Counted from the first letter of the stretch, positions 54,254-64,000 are shown. The stretch is 64,000 nucleotides of DNA from Burkholderiales bacterium (GCA_023511995.1 JAIMAL010000008.1:40429-104428); one strand, 5' to 3'. A program made the numbers and translations. The notes: generated by a model not told the origin, from the letters alone.

Positions 54254-55504
54254 ATGCGCATCCTGATGGTGTCCGATGTCTATTTCCCCCGCATCAACGG
54301 TGTGTCCACGGCCATTCTCACCCTGCGCCGGGAACTTCGCCGCAGCGGCCATGAGGTCACCCTGATCGCCCCCGATTACGGCGCCTGCGGCGAAAGCGGG
54401 GATCTGGGCCCCCTCTACCGTATCCGCTCCCGCGTGGTGTGGTGCGACCCGGAAGACCGCATGATGTCCTGGCGCAGCCTCCACCACCTCACCCCGGAGC
54501 TCGTTGGCACCGGCTTCGATCTGGTGCACGTGCACACCCCCTTTCTCGCCCACTACGCGGGTAGACGGCTCGCGCGGCGTCTCGGCGTGCCCCTGGTGGA
54601 GACCTATCACACCTTCTTCGAGGAATATCTCTTTCACTACCTTCCCGTCGCGCCCCGCTCCCTGATGCGGTGGGTGGCGCGGGCCTTTTCCCGCAGCCAG
54701 TGTGGCGAGGCGGATGGCATCGTCGTCCCTTCCTCTGCCATCCTGGCGCGTCTGCGCGCCTATGGGGTCACCACCCCCGCCGCCGTCATCCCCACGGGCA
54801 TCGAGCCCGCCGATTTCACCCAAGGGGACGGTGCCCGCTTCCGCGCCCGCCACGGCATCGACCCCAAACGACCGCTCCTGCTCTATGTGGGACGGGTCGC
54901 CCACGAGAAGAACATCGGCTTTCTGCTGGACATGCTGGCGCGGCTGCGCGCCCGCCATCCCGACGTGCTGCTGGTGATCGCCGGCGAGGGCCCGGCGCAG
55001 GCCAGCCTGGAACGCCAGGCAGCGTCCTTGGGGCTGACTGCCCATGTCTGCTTCGTCGGTTACCTGGACCGCCGCTCCACCCTCCTCGACTGCTACCGCG
55101 CCGCCGATCTCTTCGTTTTCGCCTCGCGCACGGAAACCCAGGGCCTGGTTCTGCTGGAGGCCATGGCCATGGGCCTGCCGGTGGTGGCCCTGGCGGTGAT
55201 GGGTACCGCCGATGTCCTGCAGGAAGGGCAAGGCACCAGGATCGCCCGTGACGACCCCGACGACTTCGCCGACCGGGTGGCGGCACTGCTCGAGAATGCG
55301 CCGGAGCGGCAAAGGCTCGCCGCTGCCGGCCGTGAATACGTGCGGCAGTGGACGGCGGCGGAGACCACCGCGCGGCTCATGGGCTTCTACGAAGAGATCC
55401 GGCTGAACAGGCGCCCCGCGCAGGCCCACGCTGAAGCGGAGGGGTTCCTCAGCCAAACAGATTGCCGGGCAGAGGCAGCAGGCCGCGCAGCCTCTCGCCG
55501 CTGA
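54254..55504 (+). CDS. Glycosyltransferase family 4
   Basis: A 416-residue GT-B enzyme: N-lobe MRILMVSDVYFPRINGVSTA, donor-binding region LLLYVGRVAHEKNIGFLLDM and the EX7E motif ETQGLVLLEAMAMGLPV. It follows the PAP2 gene by 13 bp. Similarity to the first GT of the cluster suggests sequential sugar transfer to a diacylglycerol or prenyl-lipid acceptor after phosphate removal; this order is inferred. Its 3' end overlaps the convergent phospholipase-like gene by 56 bp, so the last residues (AEAAGRAASRR) may be non-conserved. Confidence 0.87.
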   Translation: MRILMVSDVYFPRINGVSTAILTLRRELRRSGHEVTLIAPDYGACGESGDLGPLYRIRSRVVWCDPEDRMMSWRSLHHLTPELVGTGFDLVHVHTPFLAHYAGRRLARRLGVPLVETYHTFFEEYLFHYLPVAPRSLMRWVARAFSRSQCGEADGIVVPSSAILARLRAYGVTTPAAVIPTGIEPADFTQGDGARFRARHGIDPKRPLLLYVGRVAHEKNIGFLLDMLARLRARHPDVLLVIAGEGPAQASLERQAASLGLTAHVCFVGYLDRRSTLLDCYRAADLFVFASRTETQGLVLLEAMAMGLPVVALAVMGTADVLQEGQGTRIARDDPDDFADRVAALLENAPERQRLAAAGREYVRQWTAAETTARLMGFYEEIRLNRRPAQAHAEAEGFLSQTDCRAEAAGRAASRR

Positions 55505-56282
55505 GCGCCGAAAGATAGGCCGTGTGTTCCGGACAGGGCAGATCGGCGCGCCAGCGGGGTGCCTCGCCAGCAAACAGGCGGTTGATCTGGGACAACCGGT
55601 CGGTGGTCTGGGCCACGTAATGGTCGCAACGGCGGATGAGGTGCCGGTCGAGGAGCCGGGCCGCACCGCGCAGGCCCCGGTGCAGGCCACTGCCGTAGAG
55701 GAGGCGCGTGGCGCGTGTAAGCCGCCGCAGCAGGATGCATGCCGTCGCCGGCTGGCAGCCGAAGTGACGGGCAACGAAGGGTATGAGCCGCTGCGCCTCC
55801 TCCTGCATGAGTTGCGGTGGGCTAGCGAACAACTGCCGGCCCACGTGCGCATCCATCACCCATTCGGCCAGGGCATGGGTGAGCACGGGCACCTTGAGCC
55901 ACATCGCCTCGTGGGCGGGCACGAAATGGTTGTGGGCGATGACATCGACGAAGAGATGGCAGCAATAACCCACGGCGAGCGCCCGTTCCTCCTCGTCGCC
56001 GGCATGGTCAAGCAGCTGCTGCGCCTGCGCCCAGTCGTGGCTCGTCCGGAAGCGGTCGCCGCTGCCGCGCCCCGCCACGAGGGCCAGGTCCGGCAGGCAG
56101 GCGCCGGCGAGGAGCAGTCGGGGCAGCCGCCGCACGGCCCGCCGAAGCTTCGGATCCGCAAGGGGCACGGCCCACAGGAGCAGTTGGGCGAAGTAAAGAT
56201 GGGTGGCGAGTCCCCAGGCGAGAGCTTCCGGGCTATGGCCGATGAGGGGCAGAAGCCAGCAGAAGAGGGGCCATCGTTTCAT
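55449..56282 (-). CDS. Zinc-dependent phospholipase C-like protein
   Basis: A 277-residue protein with a signal-type N-terminus (FCWLLPLIGHSPEALA) and the helical zinc-dependent phospholipase C / S1-P1 nuclease-like fold. Histidines and aspartates expected as metal ligands occur in WGLATHLYFAQ, CLPDLALV, TSHDWAQA and CCHLFVDVIAHNHFVPAHEA. Target is unknown. The gene stands opposite to the glycosyltransferase cluster. Confidence 0.75.
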   Translation of the reverse strand: MKRWPLFCWLLPLIGHSPEALAWGLATHLYFAQLLLWAVPLADPKLRRAVRRLPRLLLAGACLPDLALVAGRGSGDRFRTSHDWAQAQQLLDHAGDEEERALAVGYCCHLFVDVIAHNHFVPAHEAMWLKVPVLTHALAEWVMDAHVGRQLFASPPQLMQEEAQRLIPFVARHFGCQPATACILLRRLTRATRLLYGSGLHRGLRGAARLLDRHLIRRCDHYVAQTTDRLSQINRLFAGEAPRWRADLPCPEHTAYLSALSGERLRGLLPLPGNLFG

Positions 56283-56397
56283 TGCCGGCCAGTGTGGCCG
56301 CCGCCATGGAAAAAACGATGAACAAGGCGTGATTTTTCCATGACAGGGAATGCGCTACACTTCGCCGCTGACCCACTTCCCCGCCGAACGAAACACG

Positions 56398-57336
56398 ATG
56401 CGCACCCTCATTTGCGGCTCCCTCGCCTACGACCACATCATGGTGTTCCATGACCGCTTCCGCAATCACATCCTGCCGGACAAGATTCACATCCTGAATG
56501 TCTCCTTCCTCGTGCCGGACATGCGCCGGGAGTTTGGTGGCTGCGCCGGCAACATCGCCTACAATTTGAAACTGCTGGGCGGGGAGCCGGTGATCATGGC
56601 CGCCGTGGGCGAGGACTTCGCCCCCTATGGAGAAAGGCTGCGGGCCCTGGGACTTTCGGCCGAGCACGTGCGCGCCATTCCCGACACCTACACGGCGCAG
56701 GCCTTCATCACCACCGATCTGGACGACAACCAGATCACCGCCTTCCACCCCGGGGCGATGAATTTCTCCCACGAAAACAGCGTGCACGAGGCAAAAGACA
56801 TCGCCCTCGGGATCGTCGCCCCGGACGGACGTGAAGGCATGCTGCGCCACGCAGAAGAATTCCACGCCGCGGGCATCCCCTTCATTTTCGATCCCGGCCA
56901 GGCCATGCCCCTCTTCGACGGGCGGGAGCTTTTGCATCTCGTGGAGCTCGCGGACTACGTCACCCTCAACGATTACGAGGCAGAGCTGATGCAGGAACGC
57001 ACGGGGCTCGCCCTTGCGGCGCTGGCCGAACGGGTGAAGGCCCTGATCGTGACCCTCGGCGCCAAAGGCTCCCTCATCTTCGCCGAGGGCAGGCGCCTGG
57101 AGATCCCCTGTGTGGCGCCGGCGGCAGTGGTGGACCCCACCGGCTGCGGCGATGCCTATCGCGCGGGGCTCCTCTATGGCCTGGCCCGGGGTCTGTCCTG
57201 GGAACAAACCGGACGTCTCGCGGCCTATATGGGAGCCGTGAAAATCGCAAGCCGCGGCGCCCAGAACCATCATCTCGATCCCACGCATCTTGCAAAGTGG
57301 GCGCAACGGGAGCTGGGCGTGGCCTGGCCGGCGTAA
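56398..57336 (+). CDS. PfkB-family carbohydrate kinase (adenosine/ribokinase type)
   Basis: A 312-residue kinase of the ribokinase superfamily with N-terminal ICGSLAYDHIMVF, the substrate-side FGGCAGNIAYNLKLLGG and the catalytic VDPTGCGDAYRAGLLYGLA with the anion-hole GCGD and catalytic Asp. The first block resembles bacterial adenosine-kinase-like proteins, but the substrate cannot be assigned. The ATG at 56398 fits the family start; an upstream ATG exists at 56350. The 156 bp after it show no gene. Confidence 0.88.
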   Translation: MRTLICGSLAYDHIMVFHDRFRNHILPDKIHILNVSFLVPDMRREFGGCAGNIAYNLKLLGGEPVIMAAVGEDFAPYGERLRALGLSAEHVRAIPDTYTAQAFITTDLDDNQITAFHPGAMNFSHENSVHEAKDIALGIVAPDGREGMLRHAEEFHAAGIPFIFDPGQAMPLFDGRELLHLVELADYVTLNDYEAELMQERTGLALAALAERVKALIVTLGAKGSLIFAEGRRLEIPCVAPAAVVDPTGCGDAYRAGLLYGLARGLSWEQTGRLAAYMGAVKIASRGAQNHHLDPTHLAKWAQRELGVAWPA

Positions 57337-57492
57337 ACGGCCCGTCACCAGTTGGGTCTGTCAAGTCGTGCAAATATGCGTCATGGGTAAAGGTTGATAC
57401 GGGGTGCGCGGTAGGCGCTGCGTAGTGAAGGTCACCCGCCAAGCGCGCCGTTGGCTCCAGAACCGCTTTATACGCGCTATGCTATGACGGCG

Positions 57493-58053
57493 TTACTTCT
57501 GCTGCTCACCAAGGATTTTCGGCAAAAACGTTTTCGATGGGGTGTAAGGCACTGGGTCAGTCGGAAGATACCACTTGGTCCGTCCCGGAATGCCCGTCAA
57601 GCCCCCAAAGGTTTGATAGGCCCCGCGGCTGGCGAACTGCAGTGACCCATCATCCAATCGCCTAATCTCTTCCTCACCCCACTCGATGCTAGCAGCACTC
57701 CCCTCTACGGGATCAATTCTGCGTTCGTAGCGAAGTATAAGGGCGCCATCGCGACATCCCGTCATGGGTGTATCCAAGCGTATCTCCGATTTCGCCTCTT
57801 CTTGTCCATTTTTATTGCGTAAAGCAACAATCAGCCTGCTGGGGAATTGACGGATTAAAGTCACACTCGAACCATCAGACGCGGTTTCATGCCAAGTAGA
57901 ACTCAAAACGAGCTCCCGGGCGTAAGGAACTGTGATTATGCGCCCTGGCCGTGGTTGTTCGAAGCTGACGCAGGCAGTGATGTATCGGTATAGCTCCCCA
58001 GCATAATATCCGGTCAAATCCGGGCAGCCAGAGTGGCTCAAGGGAGGCCACGG
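57493..58053 (-). pseudogene. Hypothetical lipoprotein gene that has lost its 5' end to the IS3 element
   Basis: The frame reads leftward from the IS boundary: PPLSHSGCPDLTGYYAGELY through to ILGEQQK. The SGC-PDLTGYY segment resembles a lipobox with the acylated Cys, so only the start codon and front of the signal peptide seem lost. The body is beta-rich and polar (TLIRQFPSRLIVALRNKNG), without a known motif. The frame continues into the IS, giving a longer open frame that is not real. Base use is less GC-rich than its neighbours, consistent with foreign origin. Its orientation beside the integrase remnant fits a former integron cassette, but no attC was recognised. Confidence 0.6.
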
Positions 58054-58091
58054 GGTAATCCCCCCGCTTTTAGCGGCATCCAGAAGTAGAA
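58054..58091. repeat. Left terminal inverted repeat of the IS3 element
   Basis: Begins GGTAATCCCCCCGC and ends AGAAGTAGAA; the middle 14 bp differ from the right repeat. It abuts the last stop codon of orfB. Confidence 0.85.
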
Positions 58092-58909
58092 CTATGCGGC
58101 CATGGCCAGCCGCTGTTTCGGGGTGAAGCTGCCCAAGGCCATGTTCGGGCGGTGATGATTGTAGTGGTACATCCACTGTGTGGCGAATAGACGTACTTCG
58201 TCCAGATTCTCCCAGTAGTATTGCGACAGCCATTCATAGCGCACCGTGCGGTTGAACCGCTCGACGTAGGCATTCTGTTGCGGCTTGCCGGGCTAGATAT
58301 AGTCCATCCGAATGCCTGAACGTTCGGCCCAAGCCTGGATCAAGCCGCTGATGTTCTCCGGCCCATTGTCGCAGCGGATCGCATCCGGCCTCCCGCGCCA
58401 CTCGATGATTCTCTCCAGCACCCGGATGATGCGCTCCGAGGGCAGCGAGAAGTCGACCTCGATCCCCAGCGCCTCTCGATTGAAGTCATCGATGACATTG
58501 AACAGCCGGAAGTTCCGGCCATCGACCAGCTGATCGTGCATGAAGTCCATCGACCAGACCTGGTTGATCGTCTCGGGCACCGCGAGCGGCTCGGGCTTCT
58601 CCCGTTGCAGGCGTTTCCTGGGCTTGATCCGCAGGTTCAACTCCAACTCACGATAGATCCGGTAGACCCGCTTGTGATTCCAGGCAAAGCCCTTCACATT
58701 GCGCAGATACAGGGAGCACAAGCCAAAACCCCAGGTGCGCTGGTTGTCGGTCAGCCGGATCAGCCAGTCGGCAATTTCCTCGTTCTCGGCCCGTCGCTTG
58801 GCCACGTACCGATAACAGGTCACGCTCACGGTAAACAGCTCGCAGGCCAGGCGGATGGATACGCCCCGCTGCGCCACGGCGCATTGGGCCATCTCGCGGC
58901 GCTGAGATG
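58092..58909 (-). pseudogene. IS3-family transposase orfB (DDE domain) with premature stop
   Basis: Integrase-core transposase: HTH-like start [20 protein letters not shown], first Asp in [12 protein letters not shown], second in [10 protein letters not shown]. At 58293-58295 the codon after RMDYI is TAG where family members have Gln (PGKPQQNAYVERFNR follows in the same frame). The stop cuts off the third catalytic residue, Glu of YVERFNR, and the end of the domain, which otherwise runs on in frame to TAG at 58092-58094. Transposition from this copy would need suppression. Confidence 0.88.
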
Positions 58910-58912
58910 GCC

Positions 58913-59179
58913 TTACCACTTTTTTGCCATGGCCTCCTTGAGGATCTCGGCCTTCAGCCGTTCCTCGGCATACCTCTTCTTGAGCCGGGCGTTCTCCTGT
59001 TCCAATTCCTTCATCCGGGCCATCATGGAGGTGTCCATGCCGCCATACTTGGCCCGCCATTTGTCAAACGTCGCCGAGCTGCTGCCCATCTCCCGGCACA
59101 GCTCCGGTACCCCCAGCCCCCCTTCGACGCGCTTGAGCGCTGCCATGATCTGGCTGTCCGTGAATTTCGACTTCTTCAT
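58913..59179 (-). CDS. IS3-family transposase orfA
   Basis: An 88-residue DNA-binding protein with the IS3 helix-turn-helix ([20 protein letters not shown]) and a leucine-zipper-like helix ([20 protein letters not shown]). It ends ...EAMAKKW. Near its stop the sequence A-AAA-AAG (58925 down to 58919) allows -1 slippage into orfB to make the OrfAB transposase. Confidence 0.92.
   Translation of the reverse strand: MKKSKFTDSQIMAALKRVEGGLGVPELCREMGSSSATFDKWRAKYGGMDTSMMARMKELEQENARLKKRYAEERLKAEILKEAMAKKW
58919..58925 (-). promoter_or_regulatory. Programmed -1 frameshift site of the IS3 transposase
   Basis: The heptamer A AAA AAG occurs in phase with orfA codons GCA AAA AAG; slipping back one base enters the orfB frame at AKKVVRPSQ. 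This matches the IS3-family scheme. Confidence 0.75.
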
Positions 59180-59204
59180 GCAGAATCTCCTCGTAATGAG
59201 AAAA

Positions 59205-59243
59205 TTCTACTTCTGTTCGCTATCTTTTTGCGGGGGGATTACC
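59205..59243. repeat. Right terminal inverted repeat of the IS3 element
   Basis: On the minus strand it begins GGTAATCCCCCCGC and ends AGAAGTAGAA, pairing with the left repeat. Confidence 0.85.
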
Positions 59244-59558
59244 TCATGGGCTTGGTTCTGGGTATTTCCCGCGCCGAGTGTCTCTGTCGATCCGCGCAGC
59301 GGGCTCAAGCGCCGCCATCATATTTATGAGCAGTCGTTGCAGCGCGCGATCAAGCGGGCGGTGACGGAGTCGCGGATCACCAAGCCTGCCTCGACGCATA
59401 CCTTGCGGCATTCATTTGCCACGCATTTGCTGGAGGCGGGGTACGACATTAGAACGGTTCAATAATTGCTCGGGCACAGTGATGTGAGCACGACCATGAT
59501 CTATACCCATGTCCTCAACCGCGGAGGCCGCGGCGTGGTCAGCCCCATCGACCGCTAG
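59244..59558 (+). pseudogene. Integron integrase (IntI) C-terminal remnant
   Basis: About 100 codons in one frame encode the catalytic C-terminus of an integron integrase: [36 protein letters not shown], then [42 protein letters not shown] and VVSPIDR. The VDPRS...RRHH block and the [11 protein letters not shown] end are integron-integrase features rather than XerC/D. A TAA at 59463-59465 interrupts the motif where GAA or GAG (Glu) would be expected. Everything upstream, including the IntI-specific extra helix and attI, has been replaced by the IS3 element. Confidence 0.85.
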
Positions 59559-59590
59559 GAAACCGCTGCAAAAGTGCCGCCGGCGTCCTA

Positions 59591-59664
59591 CCGGCGGAAA
59601 CCGGTATCCAGTTGGGTGTTGATTCGATGCGCGTTTTGATACCCTGGATTCCGGCTTTCGCCGG
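59591..59664. repeat. REP/MITE-like inverted repeat
   Basis: Arms 59591-59611 and 59644-59664 are about 21 bp each and match in inverted orientation with a few mismatches (core CCGGCG...CCGG...ATCCAG), 32 bp apart. Each arm is itself a small hairpin: CCGCCGG/CCGGCGG at 59577-59597 and ATTCCGGC/GCCGGAAT at 59648-59667. Pairs of inverted hairpins like this are typical of REP doublets or small non-autonomous elements. It fills most of the 212 bp between the integrase remnant and the HPP gene. Confidence 0.65.
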
Positions 59665-59770
59665 AATGCGGGGCTTTTGCTGAGCTTCCCCAGAAGGCCG
59701 GTGGTGCTTTTGCAGCATTTCCCTGGCTACAATCCCACTCCATCACAACACGGCCAAGCAAGGATAGGCA

Positions 59771-60804
59771 ATGTCTGAAACTTTCTCGCAGCGCTGGCGC
59801 GCGCTGCTCGGCATCGAGGGCGGCGTGGCGAGCCACCGCAAAAAGGTCGTTTCGGCCGCGGGCGGCGTGGCGGCCATCTTCGGCATCCTCGTCGTGAGCC
59901 ATGCCTTTGTCGGAGACGCAGGCGCGCGGCTCATCGTCGCCTCGATGGGCGCTTCGGCGGTGCTGCTGTTCGCCGTGCCCCACGGTCCGCTGTCCCAGCC
60001 CTGGGCGCTCATTGGCGGCCATCTGGTGTCGGGCGTGATCGGCGTGAGCTGCGCGCGCTAGTCGGCAACCCGCTGCTCGCGGCTAGCCTCGCGGTGGGGC
60101 TGGCGGTGGGGGCCATGTATTACCTGCGCTGCATCCATCCGCCCGGCGGCGCGACGGCGCTGTCGGCGGTGATCGGCGGGCCCGCGGTGCACGCGCTGGA
60201 GTATGAATACCTCCTGACGCCCGTTGCGCTCAATGTCGCGGTCATCCTGACGATCACGGTGCTGTTCAATTATCCCTTTGCCTGGCGGCGCTACCCGGCC
60301 TACCTGGGCCGTCTGGCGAAGGCGAAGGTTCCTGCACCGCCGGAGTCCTACAGCCCCATTGAGCATGCGGATTTCGTCTATGCCTTGAGTCAGCTGGACT
60401 CTTTCGTGGACGTGAGCGAGGAGGACCTGCTGCGGATCTACACGCTCGCCACCGGGCAGGCGCGGCATCGGCATCTCGCGGTGACCGATATCCGGATCGG
60501 CAGGGCCTACAGCAATGGCGAACAGGGCGAGGAGTGGCAGGTGCGGGAAGTGGTGGACGAGTCCCGCAGCGAGGATCCGGACAAGGACAAGGTCATCTAC
60601 AAGATCGTGGCCGGCACCCGCTCGCGGGATACCGGCGTCGCCACCCGCGCCGAATTCGCGCGCTGGGCCAAGTACGAGGTGGTGCGCCATGGCGAAGGCT
60701 GGAAACGGACGGGGCCGGGGTGGGCGTCTGACCTGGGCCGGCATGACGTGGAGACCCCAGGAGCGCGAATCTTCTTCGGCCGTCATTTGCCATTTCCTTC
60801 CTAA
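59771..60804 (+). pseudogene. HPP-family membrane protein gene with a single frameshift
   Basis: The first 96 codons encode an HPP-domain start (GGVAAIFGILVVSHAFVGDAG, MGASAVLLFAVPHGPLSQPW, GGHLVSGVIGVSCAR) and then hit TAG at 60059-60061. One frame back the domain goes on without loss: LVGNPLLAASLAVGLAVGAM and the name-giving IHPPGGATALSAVIGG, followed by a soluble tail of about 150 residues. A single missing C between CGC and TAG would restore the frame. The gene is otherwise intact, so either a recent mutation or a sequencing error. HPP proteins are membrane proteins, some implicated in nitrite transport. Confidence 0.8.
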
Positions 60805-60873
60805 ATTGCTCGTAGTAGGATGGCGTGTGCCAGGCGAGGAGCAATGGGCCCTTGGAAGGCTCGGGAGGGGATC

Positions 60874-61470
60874 ATGAATATTGGAAATCTGCTGCGCTAC
60901 GCCGCAATGGCGTTGGTGTTTTCGCTGGTTGCGGGTTGCGCCAGCATGCCCATGGCGTCACTGCAGGATGATGAGAGCGCCAAGCGATTCCCAGTACGTC
61001 CCGACAAGGCCTTGATCTATCTCTATCGAAATGAGGTATTTGGGGCGGCCATTCCCATATCCGTTTCACTGGACGGCCAAATGGCCGGACAGACCGGCTC
61101 CAAGACTTTCTTCCTGTGGGAAGTAAGCCCGGGGCGGCACCAGTTGTCCTCGCACGCAGAGAACGTGTCTACGATAGAAATCGACGCCGCGCCCGGCAAA
61201 AATTATTACGTGTGGCAAGAGATAAAGATGGGTCTTTTCATGGCACGGAGTCAGTTGCATCAGGTTGACGAGGCGACCGGCCGTGCAGGTGTGATGGAAT
61301 GCAAACTGCTTGCCATGGCCAATGGCGCCAAGGTGCCGCAACCGGCGGCGTCAGCCAAGTCTGAACGCGACCCCAAGCGCGATCTCGAAGATCTAAGAGA
61401 TCTGCTGCCGGCAAAACGGGACCCGGCAAAGGGTTTGAACGATTTGCAGGGCGTGCTGCCGCAAAAATGA
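60874..61470 (+). CDS. DUF2846-type lipoprotein
   Basis: A 198-residue lipoprotein with a lipobox at LVAGCASMP (Cys at about residue 23) and a beta-rich domain of the DUF2846 kind (KALIYLYRNEVFGAAIPISVSLDGQ, GKNYYVWQEIKMG). The C-terminus has two related segments, DLEDLRDLLPAKRD and GLNDLQGVLPQK, like a partial duplication. The ATG at 60874 has GGGAGGGG three bases before it. It is 6 bp before the serine protease gene, so they are probably cotranscribed. Confidence 0.78.
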   Translation: MNIGNLLRYAAMALVFSLVAGCASMPMASLQDDESAKRFPVRPDKALIYLYRNEVFGAAIPISVSLDGQMAGQTGSKTFFLWEVSPGRHQLSSHAENVSTIEIDAAPGKNYYVWQEIKMGLFMARSQLHQVDEATGRAGVMECKLLAMANGAKVPQPAASAKSERDPKRDLEDLRDLLPAKRDPAKGLNDLQGVLPQK

Positions 61471-61476
61471 CGACAG

Positions 61477-63302
<1,826 letters not shown>

Positions 63303-63330
<28 letters not shown>

Positions 63331-63601
63331 TCGGTGATGCCGTTGACGAGGTTGCCGCCGAGATACACGGCATTGGCCTGGATCAGGCCGGTGTTGGTTT
63401 GGCTGCCCGCAGTGATGACGACGTTGCCGCCCGCCTGCACCGTAGCCGAGGCGTTGCCGAAGGCTTTGAGCTGGTGGTTGCCGCCGCCGGCCCAGACGTT
63501 GCCGTAGTCCACGGTCTGGCCGGCCAGGTTGTCGAACTGGCGGCGGAGATCGCCACATCGCGGCCGGCGGCGAGGAGGCTGGCGCGGTTGGGGTTGACTA
63601 C
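63303..63601 (-). pseudogene. Filamentous haemagglutinin / contact-dependent adhesin fragment
   Basis: Two adjoining reading frames show haemagglutinin-repeat sequence: VNPNRASLLAAGRDVAISAA near 63540-63600, then after a one-base frame change QFDNLAGQTVDYGNVWAGGG, AGGNVVITAGSQTNTG and VYLGGNLVNGITDYLVA. Alternating G/N/V repeat units of this kind build the beta-helix of FhaB/CdiA-type exoproteins. Only about 100 residues remain, with a frameshift and no flanking partner, so it is a relic. Confidence 0.7.
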
Positions 63602-63604
63602 AAA

Positions 63605-63811
63605 CTAAAGGCCTGACCCCGTTTTACACATCGCGGCCACCCTGCGACGGTAAGCCGAATCATCGAGTCGAGTGAGGGACATGTCACAAGACAGGATGTG
63701 GCCGTCCGCTTCACTCCGTGCTGCAAACTCGAAACGGAGTGCGATCACGATGCCCAAAAGACCCACAAATAGAAAGCCGAGTAGACCAACACCAGAAAGC
63801 GCCGAAGCCAA
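63605..63811 (-). CDS. Short hypothetical membrane ORF
   Basis: A 68-residue frame beginning with a hydrophobic helix (GLLGFLFVGLLGIVIALRF) followed by a polar tail ending KTGSGL. No family is recognised. It overlaps by 67 bp a second short frame at 63745-63948 that also ends in a hydrophobic helix, so the two may be parts of one frameshifted membrane protein. Confidence 0.3.
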   Translation of the reverse strand: MASALSGVGLLGFLFVGLLGIVIALRFEFAARSEADGHILSCDMSLTRLDDSAYRRRVAAMCKTGSGL

Positions 63812-63948
63812 AGTGTTTCTGTATCTGACTGATCCGGGTTGAATTTGACATCAGCACCGCCAATAGGGAAGGCAAGTATCGTTTTCTTGAACAAATAAGG
63901 ATATATCCCAGCAAAAACAAAGTACGCGGATTCAAGTTTGAAGTGCAA
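63745..63948 (-). CDS. Short hypothetical membrane ORF near the window end
   Basis: A 67-residue frame (MHFKLESAYFVFAGIYPYLF... ending in FLVLVYSAFYLWVFWAS) with hydrophobic segments at both ends. It could be the N-terminal half of the protein whose C-terminal half is at 63605-63811. AT-rich compared with the rest of the window. The last 52 bp of the window show no gene. Confidence 0.3.
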   Translation of the reverse strand: MHFKLESAYFVFAGIYPYLFKKTILAFPIGGADVKFNPDQSDTETLWLRRFLVLVYSAFYLWVFWAS

Positions 63949-64000
63949 TTTTGATTAACGGGTAGGTGGGTCAGAATGTGCGAGCATTTTGCCCCATCAA

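Larger units (their letters stand above)
58054..59243 (-). mobile_element. IS3-family insertion sequence, about 1190 bp
   Basis: Bounded by imperfect inverted repeats beginning GGTAATCCCCCCGC at both ends and both ending AGAAGTAGAA about 38-39 bp inside (58054-58091 and 59205-59243). It carries orfA and orfB in the IS3 arrangement with a slippery A-AAA-AAG site for the -1 frameshift. orfB has an in-frame stop, so this copy is probably immobile. No target-site duplication is visible and the flanks belong to different genes, suggesting a deletion next to the IS. Terminal positions may be off by a few bases. Confidence 0.9.

Noticed and set aside
57350..57492. Possible attC site after the truncated gene
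   Set aside because: No RYYYAAC/GTTRRRY core pair with the needed inverted structure was found; only a short GCCAA/TTGGC hairpin is present.
58536..59465. A 309-codon plus-strand frame ending in the integrase motif
   Set aside because: The first 230 codons are antisense IS3 sequence; only the part after 59244 is a real integrase remnant.

Overview
This 64 kb window looks like the chromosome of a GC-rich betaproteobacterium, probably an autotrophic or sulfur-oxidising member of the Nitrosomonadales/Burkholderiales. The evidence is gene order (rpsP-rimM-trmD-rplS; rpsU/yqeY/dnaG/rpoD; argB with a HAD nucleotidase and slmA; secB-grxC-rhodanese near gpsA; gpmI-envC-ctpA-moeB), many GTG/TTG starts, a DsrS-like protein, a persulfide-sensor-type ArsR regulator, and a glycolate-oxidase/malate-synthase/phosphoketolase block. 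No rRNA, tRNA or CRISPR was seen.

Layout. 1-6.2 kb: the macromolecular synthesis genes (rpoD start, dnaG, yqeY, rpsU) run leftward but are split by two rightward genes, a membrane GGDEF protein and a PhnD-type binding protein; tsaD follows. 6.2-11.5 kb: a membrane protein, plsY, folB, a TauE/SafE transporter, xerD, ogt and a repeat-type exported protein. 11.8-13.7 kb: rplS, trmD, rimM, rpsP. 13.7-17.4 kb: a second PhnD-type protein, translationally coupled to a GGDEF-EAL protein. 17.5-31.1 kb: mobA, then a leftward carbon block of ackA, phosphoketolase, glcF, glcE, glcD, a DUF1537 kinase, an unassigned transketolase/phosphoketolase-like enzyme and malate synthase. Together these could oxidise glycolate, condense glyoxylate with acetyl-CoA, and supply acetyl units from sugar phosphates.

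31.2-43.4 kb: a cation/proton antiporter, a peroxiredoxin, a DsrS-like protein, a NYN-LOTUS protein, gpsA, an SH3 protein, secB, grxC, rhodanese, and then an RND efflux operon with a DUF2892 protein and an ArsR repressor carrying the Cys41/Cys107 pair of SqrR/BigR regulators, with a palindromic operator over the efflux promoter. 43.5-57.3 kb: gpmI, envC, ctpA, a moeB-like E1, slmA, a HAD phosphatase, argB, a small heat-shock protein with a sigma-32-type promoter, a GT4-PAP2-GT4 lipid/glycan cluster, a phospholipase C-like protein and a PfkB kinase.

57.3-64 kb is accessory and decayed. An IS3-family element with a nonsense-mutated transposase lies between a hypothetical gene that has lost its 5' end and the 3' end of an integron integrase. 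Beyond are a REP-like inverted repeat, a frameshifted HPP-family gene, a lipoprotein, a serine protease, tadA, a truncated L,D-transpeptidase and a filamentous-haemagglutinin fragment.

The most promising unexplained observations are: two independent PhnD/diguanylate-cyclase gene pairs with no ABC transporter; the C2 carbon block with an unassigned ThDP enzyme and kinase; the reactive-sulfur-type regulator controlling an RND pump; and the integron scar made by the IS3 copy.
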